64,000 bases of DNA, taken from assembly GCA_018257865.1 (NCBI GenBank), contig JAEUBA010000021.1:248001-312000 (forward strand), read 5' to 3'. The DNA is from Stereocaulon alpinum. Its lineage: Eukaryota > Ascomycota > Lecanoromycetes > Lecanorales > Stereocaulaceae. The position numbers and the translations under genes were made by a program. Below are positions 1 through 10,711 of this stretch, in pieces. Under the pieces are notes generated by a model that saw only the letters and a list, made by a program, of their open reading frames with translations, was not told the DNA's origin and searched no databases. Each line of letters opens with the position of its first letter. The first letter of the stretch is position 1.

Positions 1-803
1 TGGTGGAGTTCTGTTTGCGAAAGGCAGATGAATAAAGCCAATACCAGTCCAGGATAGTACAACGGTGGTCGCACTGTACTTTAAGATCGTCAATAGTGGC
101 ATAGAAGAGCGACGTTAGAACAAAAAAAGGACACGGCAAGTTCTTGAGGCTGACAACTACTATGGACTTCATAGTAGAATTGTACTCCGAAGCGCCAGTC
201 TCAATACTCACGCAGTGCAGCTTCAATTGGTTGAACGTAAAGCTTCCATACTTATAGTAAATGTCAACATAGAAGTACTGGATCTCAGATCGCGCACACG
301 AGAAGAAAGACAATTTAAGGCAAAATTTCCCCACAAGCGCTCATGTAGGAATGGACAGATATAGAAGCTCGGAGATTAGTGTTAGAAAGCCGGAGGATCG
401 CATTGTCTGGGGGGGATGGTGTGATGACCACACGGGCGGGATGGGAAACATTTGGAACCCCCCCCATAGAATTACCCCATACCCGATACCCATGCTGAAA
501 TCAGGCGACTTCAAGATTAGACATGATAAGTCATCGTGATATCACGGTACTCTGAATGAATCAATCGACCGATAATCTGTTTAACAAGCTGATTTAATTC
601 GAGCTGCAAGTATCTGGACGATGCCTGCGTGGTGACGCATGAAGCGCTGCGCCTCGTCATTGGTGATCGGCGCGGCTACGATTGCCCCTCCCAGCAATCC
701 TCCTTGATCCAAGCTGCAACCCTCTTGCAATCTACCACCTCATTATCTCTTCCTCTTCCTCTTCACATTCCCTCCTTTACATATTCTATTGTTGTCCTAC
801 ACT
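1..803. other. Upstream spacer of KES1
   Basis: No gene is supported here; the open frames are short and lack family signatures. Positions 741-776 are a C/T-rich tract just before the KES1 start codon, the kind of pyrimidine-rich leader common in front of fungal housekeeping genes. Confidence 0.6.
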
Positions 804-2247
804 ATGCCTGGTTCTTCTAACGACGAGGGTGGGGGCGTGGCACCCCAGAACAAAGGCTCCTGGGCTACATTCCTCAAGGTACGAAGCCTCGTATCCGAAA
901 GCTGGCAGTTTGTCTCTGATGCTCGCCACAGTCAATAGCAAACTTCAACGGCGACCTCTCGTCTATGACAGCTCCCCCATTCATCTTGGGTACCATTTCC
1001 CTTACAGAATTCTCCGCCTATTGGACTGAACACCCATCCATTTTCGTTGCGCCTGCCTCGGAGCCAGATCCTGCAAAGCGCGCCTTGTTAGTCCTGAAAT
1101 GGTTCTTGACTACCTTGAAGTCGTCGTACAGTACTAGGAATGATAAATATGGCTCGGAAAAGAAACCTTTGAATCCATTCCTGGGAGAGCTGTTCCTGGG
1201 AAAGTGGGAAGACGCTGCAGGGACAACACAACTGGTATCAGAGCAAGTCAGGTACATATTTTCATCTCCACGTGAGGGTTTAGAGTTCTGACCACATAAA
1301 TAGCCACCATCCACCAGTAACAGCCTACTGTATCTGGAACGATAAGCACGGCGTCCAAGTATGCTCCCGATCCCTACGCCACTCACACACCAAATACTGA
1401 TCTTCCTCGCTTTTTCCAGCTACAAGGCTACAACGCCCAAAAAGCCTCCTTCTCACGAACAATTCACATTAAGCAGATTGGCCATGCGCTCTTCACAATA
1501 CCCGCCTACAACGAAACCTACCTCATCACCCTCCCCTCCCTCCACATCGAAGGTCTGATCTACGGCAAGCCCTTTGTCGAGCTCAACAACTGCACCTACA
1601 TCAGCTCCTCATCAGGCTACGTCGCCAAAATAGATTACAGCGGCAAAGGCTGGGTATCCGGCAAAAAGAACAGCTTCACAGCCGTCCTCTACCCCAAAGG
1701 CAAAGAGCGAGACGTCCTCTACACAATCGAAGGACAATGGAGCGAAAGCTTCACCATCAAAGCCGGCAGCGGGCACGGCCTCAAAAAAGCAGAGCCAATA
1801 GAAACATACAACGCCAAAACCACAAAAACGACCCCCCTAACCGTCGCCCCCATCGAAGAACAAGACCCCCTCGAATCAAACAGAGCCTGGCAAACCGTCG
1901 CAGCCGCAATAGTGAAAAGCGACATGGACACCGTCCACGTCGAAAAATCCAAAATCGAAAACTCCCAGCGCGAACTCCGAAGAAAAGAAGCAGCCGAAGG
2001 CCGAGAATGGCAGAGACGCTTCTTCAAGCGCTCAAGTCAGGCTTCTGATGCGCTGTTCGATCAGCTTGCGAAATTTATCCCGGGGGAGAGGATCGAAGCG
2101 GAGAAAACGGGCGGCGTGTGGAGGTTTGATGAGAGTAAGAAGGCTGAGCGCGCTGGGAGTGGGATGCCGCCTACACAGCCTGCACAGCCTGCTGCTGCTG
2201 CTGCGCCGCTGCAACAACAACAGCCTCTGGCGCCTGCGCAACCGTAG
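804..2247 (+). CDS. KES1: Oxysterol-binding protein, Kes1/Osh4 type
   Basis: Short-form OSBP-related lipid transfer protein of 425 residues, with no PH domain or ankyrin repeats, like yeast Kes1/Osh4. Family knowledge: it exchanges sterol and PI4P between ER and Golgi/plasma membrane and restrains PI4P signalling. Exons 804-878, 932-1251, 1304-1358 and 1420-2247 join in frame. The start is the first ATG of an N-terminus ending TFLKSIANFNGDLSS, which matches the Kes1 lid region. The family fingerprint EQVSHHPP is split by intron 2 and rebuilt exactly by splicing. Other landmarks are GSEKKPLNPFLGELF, the LHIEGL and GKPFVEL strands, and SGKKNSF. The C-terminal ELRRKEAAEGREWQRRFF helix is typical. 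The last 30 residues are Pro/Ala/Gln-rich low complexity. Family assignment is very secure; the exact exon 1/2 junction is inferred. Confidence 0.95.
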
Positions 2248-2295
2248 TCTTTCTCCCCATCTATAAACTGGCATGGCACGGTATGAAATGGAATG

Positions 2296-2324
2296 TCTCT
2301 TCTCTTCTCTTCTCTTCTCTTCTC
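2296..2324. repeat. (TCTTC)n pentanucleotide repeat
   Basis: About five uninterrupted copies of a TCTTC-type pentamer lie some 50 bp after the KES1 stop codon, so probably within its 3' UTR. Confidence 0.9.
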
Positions 2325-2545
2325 AAGCAAAGGCCTGCTGGCTCTGCTCGGCAAGCAAGCAGGCACGTATAGGGAACACGATCAGAACAGGCAACGTAAC
2401 ATAGGGACGGCAGGGTTTGCGACTCGATGCGATTCGATTCGAATGAATGAATGGATGGATGTATGCACTCGAGATCACGGATTAGATTGGATCGGATCGG
2501 ATTCGAATAACGTATAAGTTAGATAGAATTGTTATCCTTATTGCA

Positions 2546-2572
2546 ACTATTTCTATTTCTATTTCTATTTAT
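2546..2572. repeat. (TTTCTA)n hexanucleotide repeat
   Basis: Four copies of a CTATTT hexamer in an AT-rich tract. Confidence 0.85.
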
Positions 2573-3051
2573 TTTATTTATATCCTACGCTACGTTTCAT
2601 TCCATTTTCGTTTCCCTTTTTGGAAGAAGTCGTGATTGCGGATTTCCTCGATTGGGGTGGCTAGTCTTGAGTGGTGGAATCTGTTTCATCATTAAGTTAC
2701 CCTTTGTTTGATGTGCAGTGGATAGTTCTAGCTTTCTTCCCCCCATCCCCTTTCTTCCTCCTTTTGTAGTGCAACCCCTGAACCCAGATCCAAGCCCTGC
2801 ACCCTGCCTGCACCTACATCCGGAAGAAAGTGTCTAGTGCCTGGTCCCTGTTTGGGTGTTTGCGTGTTTCAGGATAACCCGAGATGCCGAGACATACATA
2901 TCGATTACGGTTCGATCGTACCTTGGCCATGTTTGCGTGTGTGGAGATTTTACCTTGGATATGATGATGATATGTGGTTTAGGTTCGTGCTTGGGGAGGG
3001 GAGCACGGGAGAAGGGGGCCTGGGAATGGGAATGGGGTACCGGTTTGGTTG

Positions 3052-3077
3052 GGTGAGGTGAGGTGAGGTGAGGTGAG
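3052..3077. repeat. (GGTGA)n pentanucleotide repeat
   Basis: Five exact tandem copies of GGTGA in a G-rich segment. Confidence 0.9.
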
Positions 3078-3240
3078 ACATGTGTATGCTAGCTTAACGG
3101 GTTATGTTTCGCAAGGGACGGGGAAGACGGGGGGAAGGTAGTTTGGGAATGAGTACCGGTTTGATCCAGGGAGGTGGGTGAGACATGGGGTTTTTTCTAC
3201 ACGATGAGTCGACTGGGCCGTTGGGATTGCGCTGGTTTGG

Positions 3241-3330
3241 CCTGGCGTGGCTTGTCTTGGCTTGACCTGGCTTGTTCTGGATTGACCTGGCTTGACCTGG
3301 CTTGTCCTGGATTGACCTGTCTGGTCTGCC
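3241..3330. repeat. 10-bp minisatellite, consensus CTTGACCTGG
   Basis: Nine consecutive 10-bp units keep strict register across this interval, with units such as CTTGACCTGG, CTTGTCCTGG and ATTGACCTGG. Variation is limited mostly to unit positions 1 and 5-7. Confidence 0.85.
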
Positions 3331-5086
3331 CTGGCCGGGCCTGCTCTCATGTCGTACATACTTTACAACCGCAAGGCCTACCCAATCGCATCCCCCCCCT
3401 TCCTTCCATCCTTCCAGCCCAATCAATAATAGAATCCATCCAGTCGAGGTCGAAAACGCGGTTAGCAAGAAGAGAGACATACATAATCAACTTACCTCGA
3501 TTTCTTCCCGTGTACCTTAGGGTGGAATGGCTCCACATGCGAGCACGCATGCATGCACGCACGGGGCGCCCGATTGCTTGCATTGCAGGATGCAAGATGC
3601 ATGATGCAGGATGCATTATGTATGTATCAGGTGTGTGTGACATATGTTATGTGCAGACGGGCATAAGATAAGGTAAGGTAGGATAGGGCATATAACCCTA
3701 TGTTTCGAAGGAGCCGATGGTGCAGGATACTAAGGCAGGTCGTGTTATGTTGTGCTTCAGTTCCTGTGCATATGTATAAGTAATCTGATGACTCGCAGTG
3801 GTGTGGGTGGCAGGCGCGCCTGTCAATTTGTCCCAACAACAGCTGAGAGGACTTTTCTAGGCGAAGTGCATATGCATGGCTTGTTGTGACACATGTGTTG
3901 GACTGTCCGGGAGACGTGAGTCTGCTGTGGGATTGTTGATGAGGGTTCGATATACGAGCTGATCAGTGATGCAACGTCGGGACTTTCGTTGGACAAAACC
4001 TGGTCTCGTGAACAGATCGCCTAGATGTCAGAGCTATGTAAGTATCGTTGTAGATAATGACCTCCTACCACGTGATGGCAAGCTCTATACGCGCGTGCAA
4101 GAACTCCAATGCCGCGGAGACTTTGCCAAGAACGTGGAATCCTCAAATGCCGGATACTTCGACGATAGAGGAATTGATTAGCGAGGAGTTGGAGGATTTC
4201 AGTGTTGCCTAGAAATCGCTTAAGTATTGATGTCTGTGTGTAGCGATGCGAGACGGCATTGCAACAGGGGTAGACGACCTATTGATGTAGCTGCCGACAT
4301 CAGCCGGTGTGATGCATGCGAGTATAGGATATCCAATGCAAAGCCATTATCGGGCCTTTTCCACGTGCCAGGAACGTAATTGCGGAGCTGAAATGCAGAG
4401 AATGGCCTGGCATCGCCTTCTTGCGTTTGGGACTGGCTTGTAGGGTGATCATAGAAGTACAAGACATCCAATCGCTTGCCTGGGCCTCAAGTAGATGAGA
4501 GAGGCGGTTGAGAAAATTCCATGCGTTGATCAAACAAGAGAATGATGCATCGCGTTCCCAATGTCACCGATGCATGCAAGTCATCGGTCCCCGGACGCAT
4601 CGGAAGGTTCCCACGTGACAGTGATATATCCGCAAAGGGTGTCGATTTCTCCGTCTAACGTAGAGAATGGCAAGACAGCAAGCTGGTGAAACGTGAGAAA
4701 GCAGCAAGACGATCAAATCAAATGTATGCACGAGTTGATAGCCAAGCATAGAATATATCCCATCCATTGCCTATGTCGCCCACACAGTGTAGTATGCGGG
4801 GTTGAAGTGTAGTGTAGGAATCGTCACTATTTTCTCCCGTGCCGGTAGGTGAGATGGATATACGAGGTGTCCAGTCCGAATACGATCTGAGACATGTAGT
4901 GCATTGTCCATCAACGCCTAGATATTGTAATCCGTATGCTCCTGTATATTACCTTGTCCATCCATTGTGACATCGTATTGAACTCCGTGTTATTACCCCA
5001 TAACCGACAGTCAGAATGCCTCCAGCCGGTATCGTATGCCCTGTATTCGTGAACCGAGAACGCCATTGCATGAGTGGCCGGTTACT

Positions 5087-6343
5087 CTAGTGCCCATTCC
5101 GGTGCTCGCCATTCGCCGTGCCGCCGTTGACAAGGCCGCTGGCCCTGCCAGTCTTATTTTGCGGATTCACAATTGTGTTTACCGCCGTCAACGCCGGCTC
5201 CCCATTGAGCACGCGCTCCACATTCTCCATCGCCAATCTTTCAAACTCTTCAACTGTCTCCAGACTACTCCCTCCTGTGTGGCTTGTCAGCGTAACGTTG
5301 TGCCTATCTCTCAACCTCGAATTGATGACACCGGGCTCCTTGGCATGCACGTCTAGTCCTGCTGCGCTGATGTGTCCCTGATCCAATGCGTCTGCTAATG
5401 CGTCCTCGTCCACGAGAGAGCCGCGTGCAATATTGATGACACGAGCGTCCTGAGGAAGCAAAGAAAGAGTTCGTGCTGTAATTATAGGCTCACCACCTGG
5501 CGTAGCTATTAGGATACAGTCGCTGTGTCGGAGCATTTCGTCCAGGTCGTCGTAAAACTCGGCGCCAACTTTGTTCTCCTGTTCCTTCGACTTCCTGAAC
5601 TTGTCGTAGTATATGATATCCATATCAAATGCTGCCCTGGCTTTCTTTGCAATTGCAAAGCCAATATTGCCGAGTCCAATTATGCCGAGGGTATGCCCGC
5701 GTGGATTATCAGATTTGTAGGCGATTTGTTTGTGGGCTTTGTCCCATTGGAGTTTGCTGTCTGAGCGTGCGGCCAGAGAAGACCATGTCATGTTGCGGAA
5801 GACGGAAATTATGTACCAGAGAGCCATATCAGCGACAGACTCGGTAGAGGCACCAGCACCATTGCAATAAAGGATTCCTGCATGGTGAGACTATCAGCAT
5901 GCGCATTTCAATCCCCGTCATCATTCCTCAAGCAAACCGGGCGGCCAACAGCCCGCAAGAGGCCATTGAAAAATCTCCGCTCCCCCCCACTACCCTAATG
6001 CACGGGAGGGATGGAGCGTACCTTTTTCAGCCAAGGCCTCCACGTTGACCCAATCATAGCCCGCACCGGCGCTCGCCATGACCTTCATGGATTTTGGTAA
6101 TAACTCGATTAATTCCCGATCCCAAGGTCTCATCTCGTTCCCCGTATTCCAATAAGGTCGCATTATCGCTGAGAAGTCACCCCATGTTTTGTCCTTCAGA
6201 TGCTGTATGAACTCTGAACGTATTGGATTGGTAGGATTTGGGCGGATGATGTCGAATTGGGATAGTAGACGAGTGTGTATGTCTTTGTGGTACTCGATCT
6301 CATCGCCGAGGTGGAGAATTTTTGGTCGCGTGATGGGGCCCAT
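5087..6343 (-). CDS. D-isomer-specific 2-hydroxyacid dehydrogenase
   Basis: NAD(P)-dependent D-2-hydroxyacid dehydrogenase of the glyoxylate/hydroxypyruvate reductase group, 370 residues, probably cytosolic. Exons 6343-6022 and 5877-5087 join in phase to restore the motif GILYCNGAGASTESVADMAL, a family hallmark. The Rossmann motif is GHTLGIIGLGNIG, the catalytic Arg lies in NIARGSLVDEDAL, the Glu in HAKEPGV and the His in LTSHTGGSSLET. The start chosen is the ATG at 6343 (MGPITRPKILHLGDEI), where homologues begin; the frame is open further upstream but only by a TTG. The last 30 residues are Gly/Asn-rich and probably a disordered tail. Substrate cannot be told from sequence; 2-ketoglutarate, glyoxylate and hydroxypyruvate are possibilities. 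Confidence 0.93.
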
Positions 6344-7457
6344 GGTGACAAAGTGGGGTCCTGAGGGATATTTCGGGAGGTTGGACAGGCAGACGAAGTC
6401 CGAGGGAATGTCGAAGACTTTATATGATTGACTCAACGATACAATAATCTCTCGTCAGCCCTCCTCTCTCCTCTGCCCCGAGGGGGTATTCTTTTTTATT
6501 ACGTCTTCACTTGTGCAGATCGCCACAGTTATTTTCCCCGGATCTCCAGTGCAGTAGTGGTGATAGTGGAGGTCGGTCCGGGGTGCAGGTGCAGGTACAA
6601 GTACAGGTACAGGGGCAGCCGGTGCGGTGTCAAATAGTGGGGTCACTCTCATCTTGTACTTTTCGGTGTACGTTCGCGTGGTTGCATACGGTAACGTGAA
6701 TTGGCTCTAAGCCTTGCTGGTATTGGATTGTGGAGGATCAGCTGTCCAGGCATCACCTAATGAAAAGTCTCCGCATCTTCGTAAGAGGTCCGAGCACGCG
6801 GGCCAATTCAACTATCGAAGATCAGGTAAGAAAAGAGCCTAAGAGGCCTACAGTCTGAGTCGAAAGTAGCTATGTTTAGCGGGAGCCACGAGCCTAACGG
6901 CAGCCTTAGCCGCAGGTGGGCTACCGTCACCATTATGCCCCACCAGCAGGTCTCCAGGGGTGGGCCTGCATTTGATTTGCCCTGGAAAAGGTTACCTGCT
7001 ACAGCGACCCGGTAACGCCGACGCTGTCCGCGTCGTCAGGTAAGCTTAGAGGTTCTCCTATCCGGTATTACGACGTAAGGCAATCAACGATAATCCTATC
7101 AAACTTGCGGCGTGATCAGCTGCATGCAAATGCAGGTAATCGCTTGTGCATGACGTTGCGGCGTTTCCATGTGATTTGTACCTTTGGTCGTTGAGACAAG
7201 CTCGATTAACGCATGCGTACGTAAAGTACTTTACAAGGATTACACGGATCCAATCGGTGGTATCTCCATGCATGATCTGTAAGGAGATAGTGCACATTGG
7301 TAGGACGAAGCTTTTCCTGCATGCTGCATGCTGCATGCTGCGTATTGCGAAACCCCGAATAGCCCCGTCACAAACACACCGCCCTTCTTCCCTTCCGTCC
7401 AATTTTCCCATCACGAGTCGCAGCCTGATCCTGATCCATCTTCTTCATCCGTACCAC
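6344..7457. other. Spacer
   Basis: No supported gene. Contains a short GTACAGGTACAG-like dinucleotide-rich stretch near 6590-6615 and the GCATGCT repeat noted separately. The other open frames are short and featureless. Confidence 0.6.
7318..7342. repeat. (CTGCATG)n repeat
   Basis: Three exact 7-bp copies plus a partial fourth; the unit is itself nearly palindromic (GCATGC). Confidence 0.85.
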
Positions 7458-9447
7458 TTACAATTCCTCCTTGACTTTGTCAGCGGCCCTCTGCCCAGCT
7501 TCTCCGGCACGATGTGTCGCACTGGTTACGCCTTCCTTGACGTAATCGGCGCCCTTCTGTCCTTGGTATTCGGCTTCCTTGCGGCCACTCGCAGCTCCAA
7601 TCTTGAGCTGGTCGAGCACCCATTGGGCGCCACTCTGAATTGAAGCCCAAATACCAGATGCAGGGTTATTTGTGCCGTAGCGGAAGTACTGAGCGTTGCG
7701 ACGGGCCATGGCCTTGAGCTCATTTGTAGTGGAGCCCTGATAGTTCTTGATGCCATACGAGTCAAGATAGGACTTCAGATCTGAGTCAGACCATGTGTCG
7801 AATGTGCTATCCTTGACAGCATTGGTGGACGCAGCAAGGTAAGATGTGACCGAGGCGTAGCCGGTACCTCCAGATTTGTATGCGCTCGAATAGCTGTCTT
7901 GTGCTTGTTTGAGAAGCTCATCGCGTGTGGCTCCAGATTTCTTGGCAGCCTTCTGGGCAGCTTTATCTTTTGAAGAAGACAAGTATTTCCTGAAGCCAGT
8001 CAGCATGCAGGGACGTTGAGATACACGACGTTACCTACTTGAGGTTGTCGACTGTCCAGGTGTCGAAAGTCCACGCAGACCAACCCGTTGATGCCTTGTG
8101 CTTGTTTAGACGAACTTGCTTGATGAGCTCGTCTTTCTTGCCACCTTGTGGGACGGGAACACCGCGAGCGTCGAGGAAAGCCTTAAGGCGGCTGTCGCTC
8201 CAAGTACCAATAGCTGAATTGAACTCCTCTTCGCCCTTGAGTGAGAGATCGTCCTTGGCCTGTGCGTATTGATTGCCAGCCTTGGTAGTTGCGGCACCGA
8301 AAGCGCTTGACACAGAAGATGCAGCATTGTCACCAGTCAACTGAGCCCGGTGCTTGCGGGCAAGGGCAAGGAGCTCGTTCCTCTTAGATCCCTGGGGAAC
8401 CTTGATACCATTCTTGTCTGCCCATTCCTTGATTTGGGTATCGCTCCACGAGTCGAGCAGAGCATCACTCAAGCTCTCTTTCGCTGCTGTGGCAGATTTG
8501 GAAGCTGATGCGGCGGCGTCTTTGAGATTGAGACTGGCGAGACGAGAGTTGCGGCGGACTGAAGCGATGAGCTTGTCGCGGGTGCTTGGTTGGGGGACCG
8601 GCACGCCGCGCTCATCGAGGAATTCCTTAAGGTCAGACTCTGACCAAGTCTCGTAAAGCCAATCTCCTGGGTAGTGAACGGATTGACCGAGCTTTTTAGC
8701 AACCGATTCATAGTTTTGACGTATGCTAGCAATCATGGTATCGCGTTTGCGCGGCTGCGGTACTGGGATGCTATTCTTGTCGGCAAATGCTTTGAGTTGG
8801 GAGTCGGTCCAGCTACGTATGAAATCGTCAGTCAACGTAATCATAAGATTGGAATGGAGGAGGACCTATCAAAAATCCAATCCTTGACAGAATTGTATGA
8901 ATTTGAGGCAGAGTCTGAGGTCTCAGTCCAATAACTTTTGACCTGCTTGACAAGACTGTCTTTATTGGTAGCGGCTGCCGTTTTTGCATCGGCGCCCTTG
9001 GCTTTAAGATACGATTGCAGCTGGGGTGTCTCCCAGTCATGGTAGGGAGTAGCAATCTTCGAGTCCCAATTGCTCTTGACGAGGTTCTCTAGGTCCTTGC
9101 GGTCGGCTGGTGTAGGGTAGGGTACATTGTGGTCCGAAAGCCAGCGCTCTAGCTCGGTCTCGTGCCACTTGTTGTAAGCTATGAGAAGCGTTAGCTTAAA
9201 AATAGTATCTTCGTATAAGTTGTTCGCTGTGTCTTGGGACTGTAGGTGAAGCAGAAGCATCAAGTCCGAGGCACTCTCGGACTCGTCATACGAGCTCCCT
9301 GTACACTGACCGGCTCCTCGAAGGTAGTCGAAGGAGTCAGAAGGCACAAGATAATTACTGACCTGCTTTTGTACCCCACCAAGAACTCGCGACCGCTGAT
9401 TCAGTCGCCAACGCGAGCACCAGAATGTTCGACAACGAGATCTTCAT
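7458..9447 (-). CDS. Ish1/Msc1-type stress protein with eight repeats
   Basis: Secretory-pathway protein of 567 residues built almost wholly from Ish1 (HeH/LEM-like) helical repeats; relatives are S. pombe Ish1, a nuclear-envelope stress protein, and yeast Msc1. Exons 9447-9363, 9178-8866, 8812-8039 and 7989-7458 join in frame. Residues 1-20 (MKISLSNILVLALATESAVA) form a signal peptide. I count eight repeats following the pattern W-[ST]-D-x-x-[LI]-K-x-[FYW]-x-D-x-x-G-[VI], for example SWTDSQLKAFADKNSIPVP, TWSESDLKEFLDERGVPVP and TWSDSDLKSYLDSYGIKN. Repeat 7 spans intron 3. Intron 2 has a weak donor (GTCCTC) but a good branch-like CTGAC and the splice is needed to complete repeat 3. The C-terminal 60 residues are a charged amphipathic helix. 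Confident for family; function is by analogy. Confidence 0.92.
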
Positions 9448-10137
9448 CTTGGATCACTTCGTATTTACTGACCGGTGATCGGTCTATCTAACCACCTTTG
9501 TCAGAAGACGCGCGAAAGAATCAGATTAATCTTAAACTCACTGAGGTGGGTGATGGTGTGGCTACGTGATATGATGGAGAGAAAGTTCTGGCACAAACAG
9601 GACGGGGAAGCTGTTTGGCGGGAAGCAAGCCAGAAGTGACGTAAGGCTAGTCTCACTAGCGTTTTAGCAGCCTCTGGCACGAAATGACACCACAGATTCT
9701 GCGCGCGTTGCCTGATTCTCCACGCGTTTCCAATGTGATTCTGACGAGGCGGGAAAAGGGGACAGGAGGCACAGCTTTCGTAGTCGTTGGATTATGCTAA
9801 ATTATGTAGTGGTGGGAAAGTAAGGGTTTACCATAAATCGGCGATGCTTTATTATACAGGGGGTCAAGCCACACTGTCGACTAGGCTACGAGACCCTTGC
9901 CAAAAATGGGGAGATGGCATTGGACCAACTGTTGTCTGGTCCGATGGTCGATGATAGGAAGGCGTTGTGTAGTAAGCTAGGCAATTACAGTTCAATGCAA
10001 GCTATCAAAGAATCCTCCGTATGCTGGAATAGAGTGACCCATCAACTTGAGTCAATCTCTTGGGTATCGTACCCTTCTTTGCTTTTCCAACGGCCTGCAC
10101 ATTGCACGTCCAACATTCACAGCACCGATAAGATAGC
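9448..10137. other. Promoter-side spacer of the Ish1-repeat gene
   Basis: No supported gene. It separates the start of the Ish1-repeat gene from the 3' end of the next minus-strand gene. Confidence 0.6.
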
Positions 10138-10711
10138 TCATGGATCCCTATCAGCACCGCCTTGACCTGTACTCCAGGTATTAGCTTAAGGGATCCGAAT
10201 GCGAAATCATACGCAGCGGCCACTTACCACTCCAGTATCCCTTGCCAACTTTGTCATTCCCTTCCTTGTCCGGACTCTTCTCATTTGCCCGATCATATCT
10301 CTTTTCCATATCCTCATTATGTGCCTTTACTTCATCACTGTGAGTGTGCTCTTTTGGTGCATCGTGTTTGTGAATTTTCGGCTGCGGACCGTCCTGTCCT
10401 CCACTAGAACCCTGACCACTACCGCCCCCGTTCTGCGGTGTATTGTGGCCCTCAGCTCCTTTCTTTGTGGGTCCTCCTCCTGTGCCTTCGCCTACTGATG
10501 GCGGTGGTGGGCCCGGATGTTCTAGGTCGGCAGAGGGGTTTGCACCCTGGTCTTGGGGGTTTTCGCCTTTTGGATCTCCTTCTCCGCCACCATAATTTGA
10601 TCCGGCGTAGAGCCGACGCTGCCGAGTATACGTATATTGGAGAGTGGCGCGAGGAGAGGAGCGAATTGGATTGATAGATCGGAATACTGGATACAATTGA
10701 AGCCTAGCCAT
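10138..10711 (-). CDS. Small Gly/Pro-rich protein, probably mitochondrial
   Basis: Two exons (10711-10228 and 10166-10138) encode 170 residues; the tiny second exon adds only QGGADRDP after GKGYWSG. I do not recognise a named family, although the YTYTRQRRLYAGSNYGGGEG segment looks like that of conserved fungal hypothetical proteins. Residues 1-35 (MARLQLYPVFRSINPIRSSP onward) are rich in Arg/Ser, free of acid and amphipathic, which suggests a mitochondrial presequence cut near RRLYAG. The middle is disordered Gly/Pro-rich with a KKGAEGHNTPQNGGG tract, and the end is a charged His/Lys/Asp/Glu segment. The intron ends are canonical (GTAAGT..CAG). Real gene likely; role unknown. Confidence 0.7.

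Larger units (their letters stand above)
2248..5086. other. Long spacer with simple repeats
   Basis: A 2.8 kb interval between the convergent 3' ends of KES1 and the dehydrogenase. Open frames up to 165 codons overlap each other on both strands, run through simple repeats and show no domain signature, so I do not call genes. Several microsatellites and a 10-bp minisatellite are listed separately. Near 3578-3620 there is further imperfect repetition of the word GATGCA. Confidence 0.6.

Noticed and set aside
682..1029. 115-codon open frame over the KES1 start
   Set aside because: It reads through KES1 intron 1 in another frame; the spliced Kes1 chain explains the DNA.
2837..3671. Several overlapping 70-165 codon frames in the spacer
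   Set aside because: They run through simple repeats, overlap on both strands and have no family signature.
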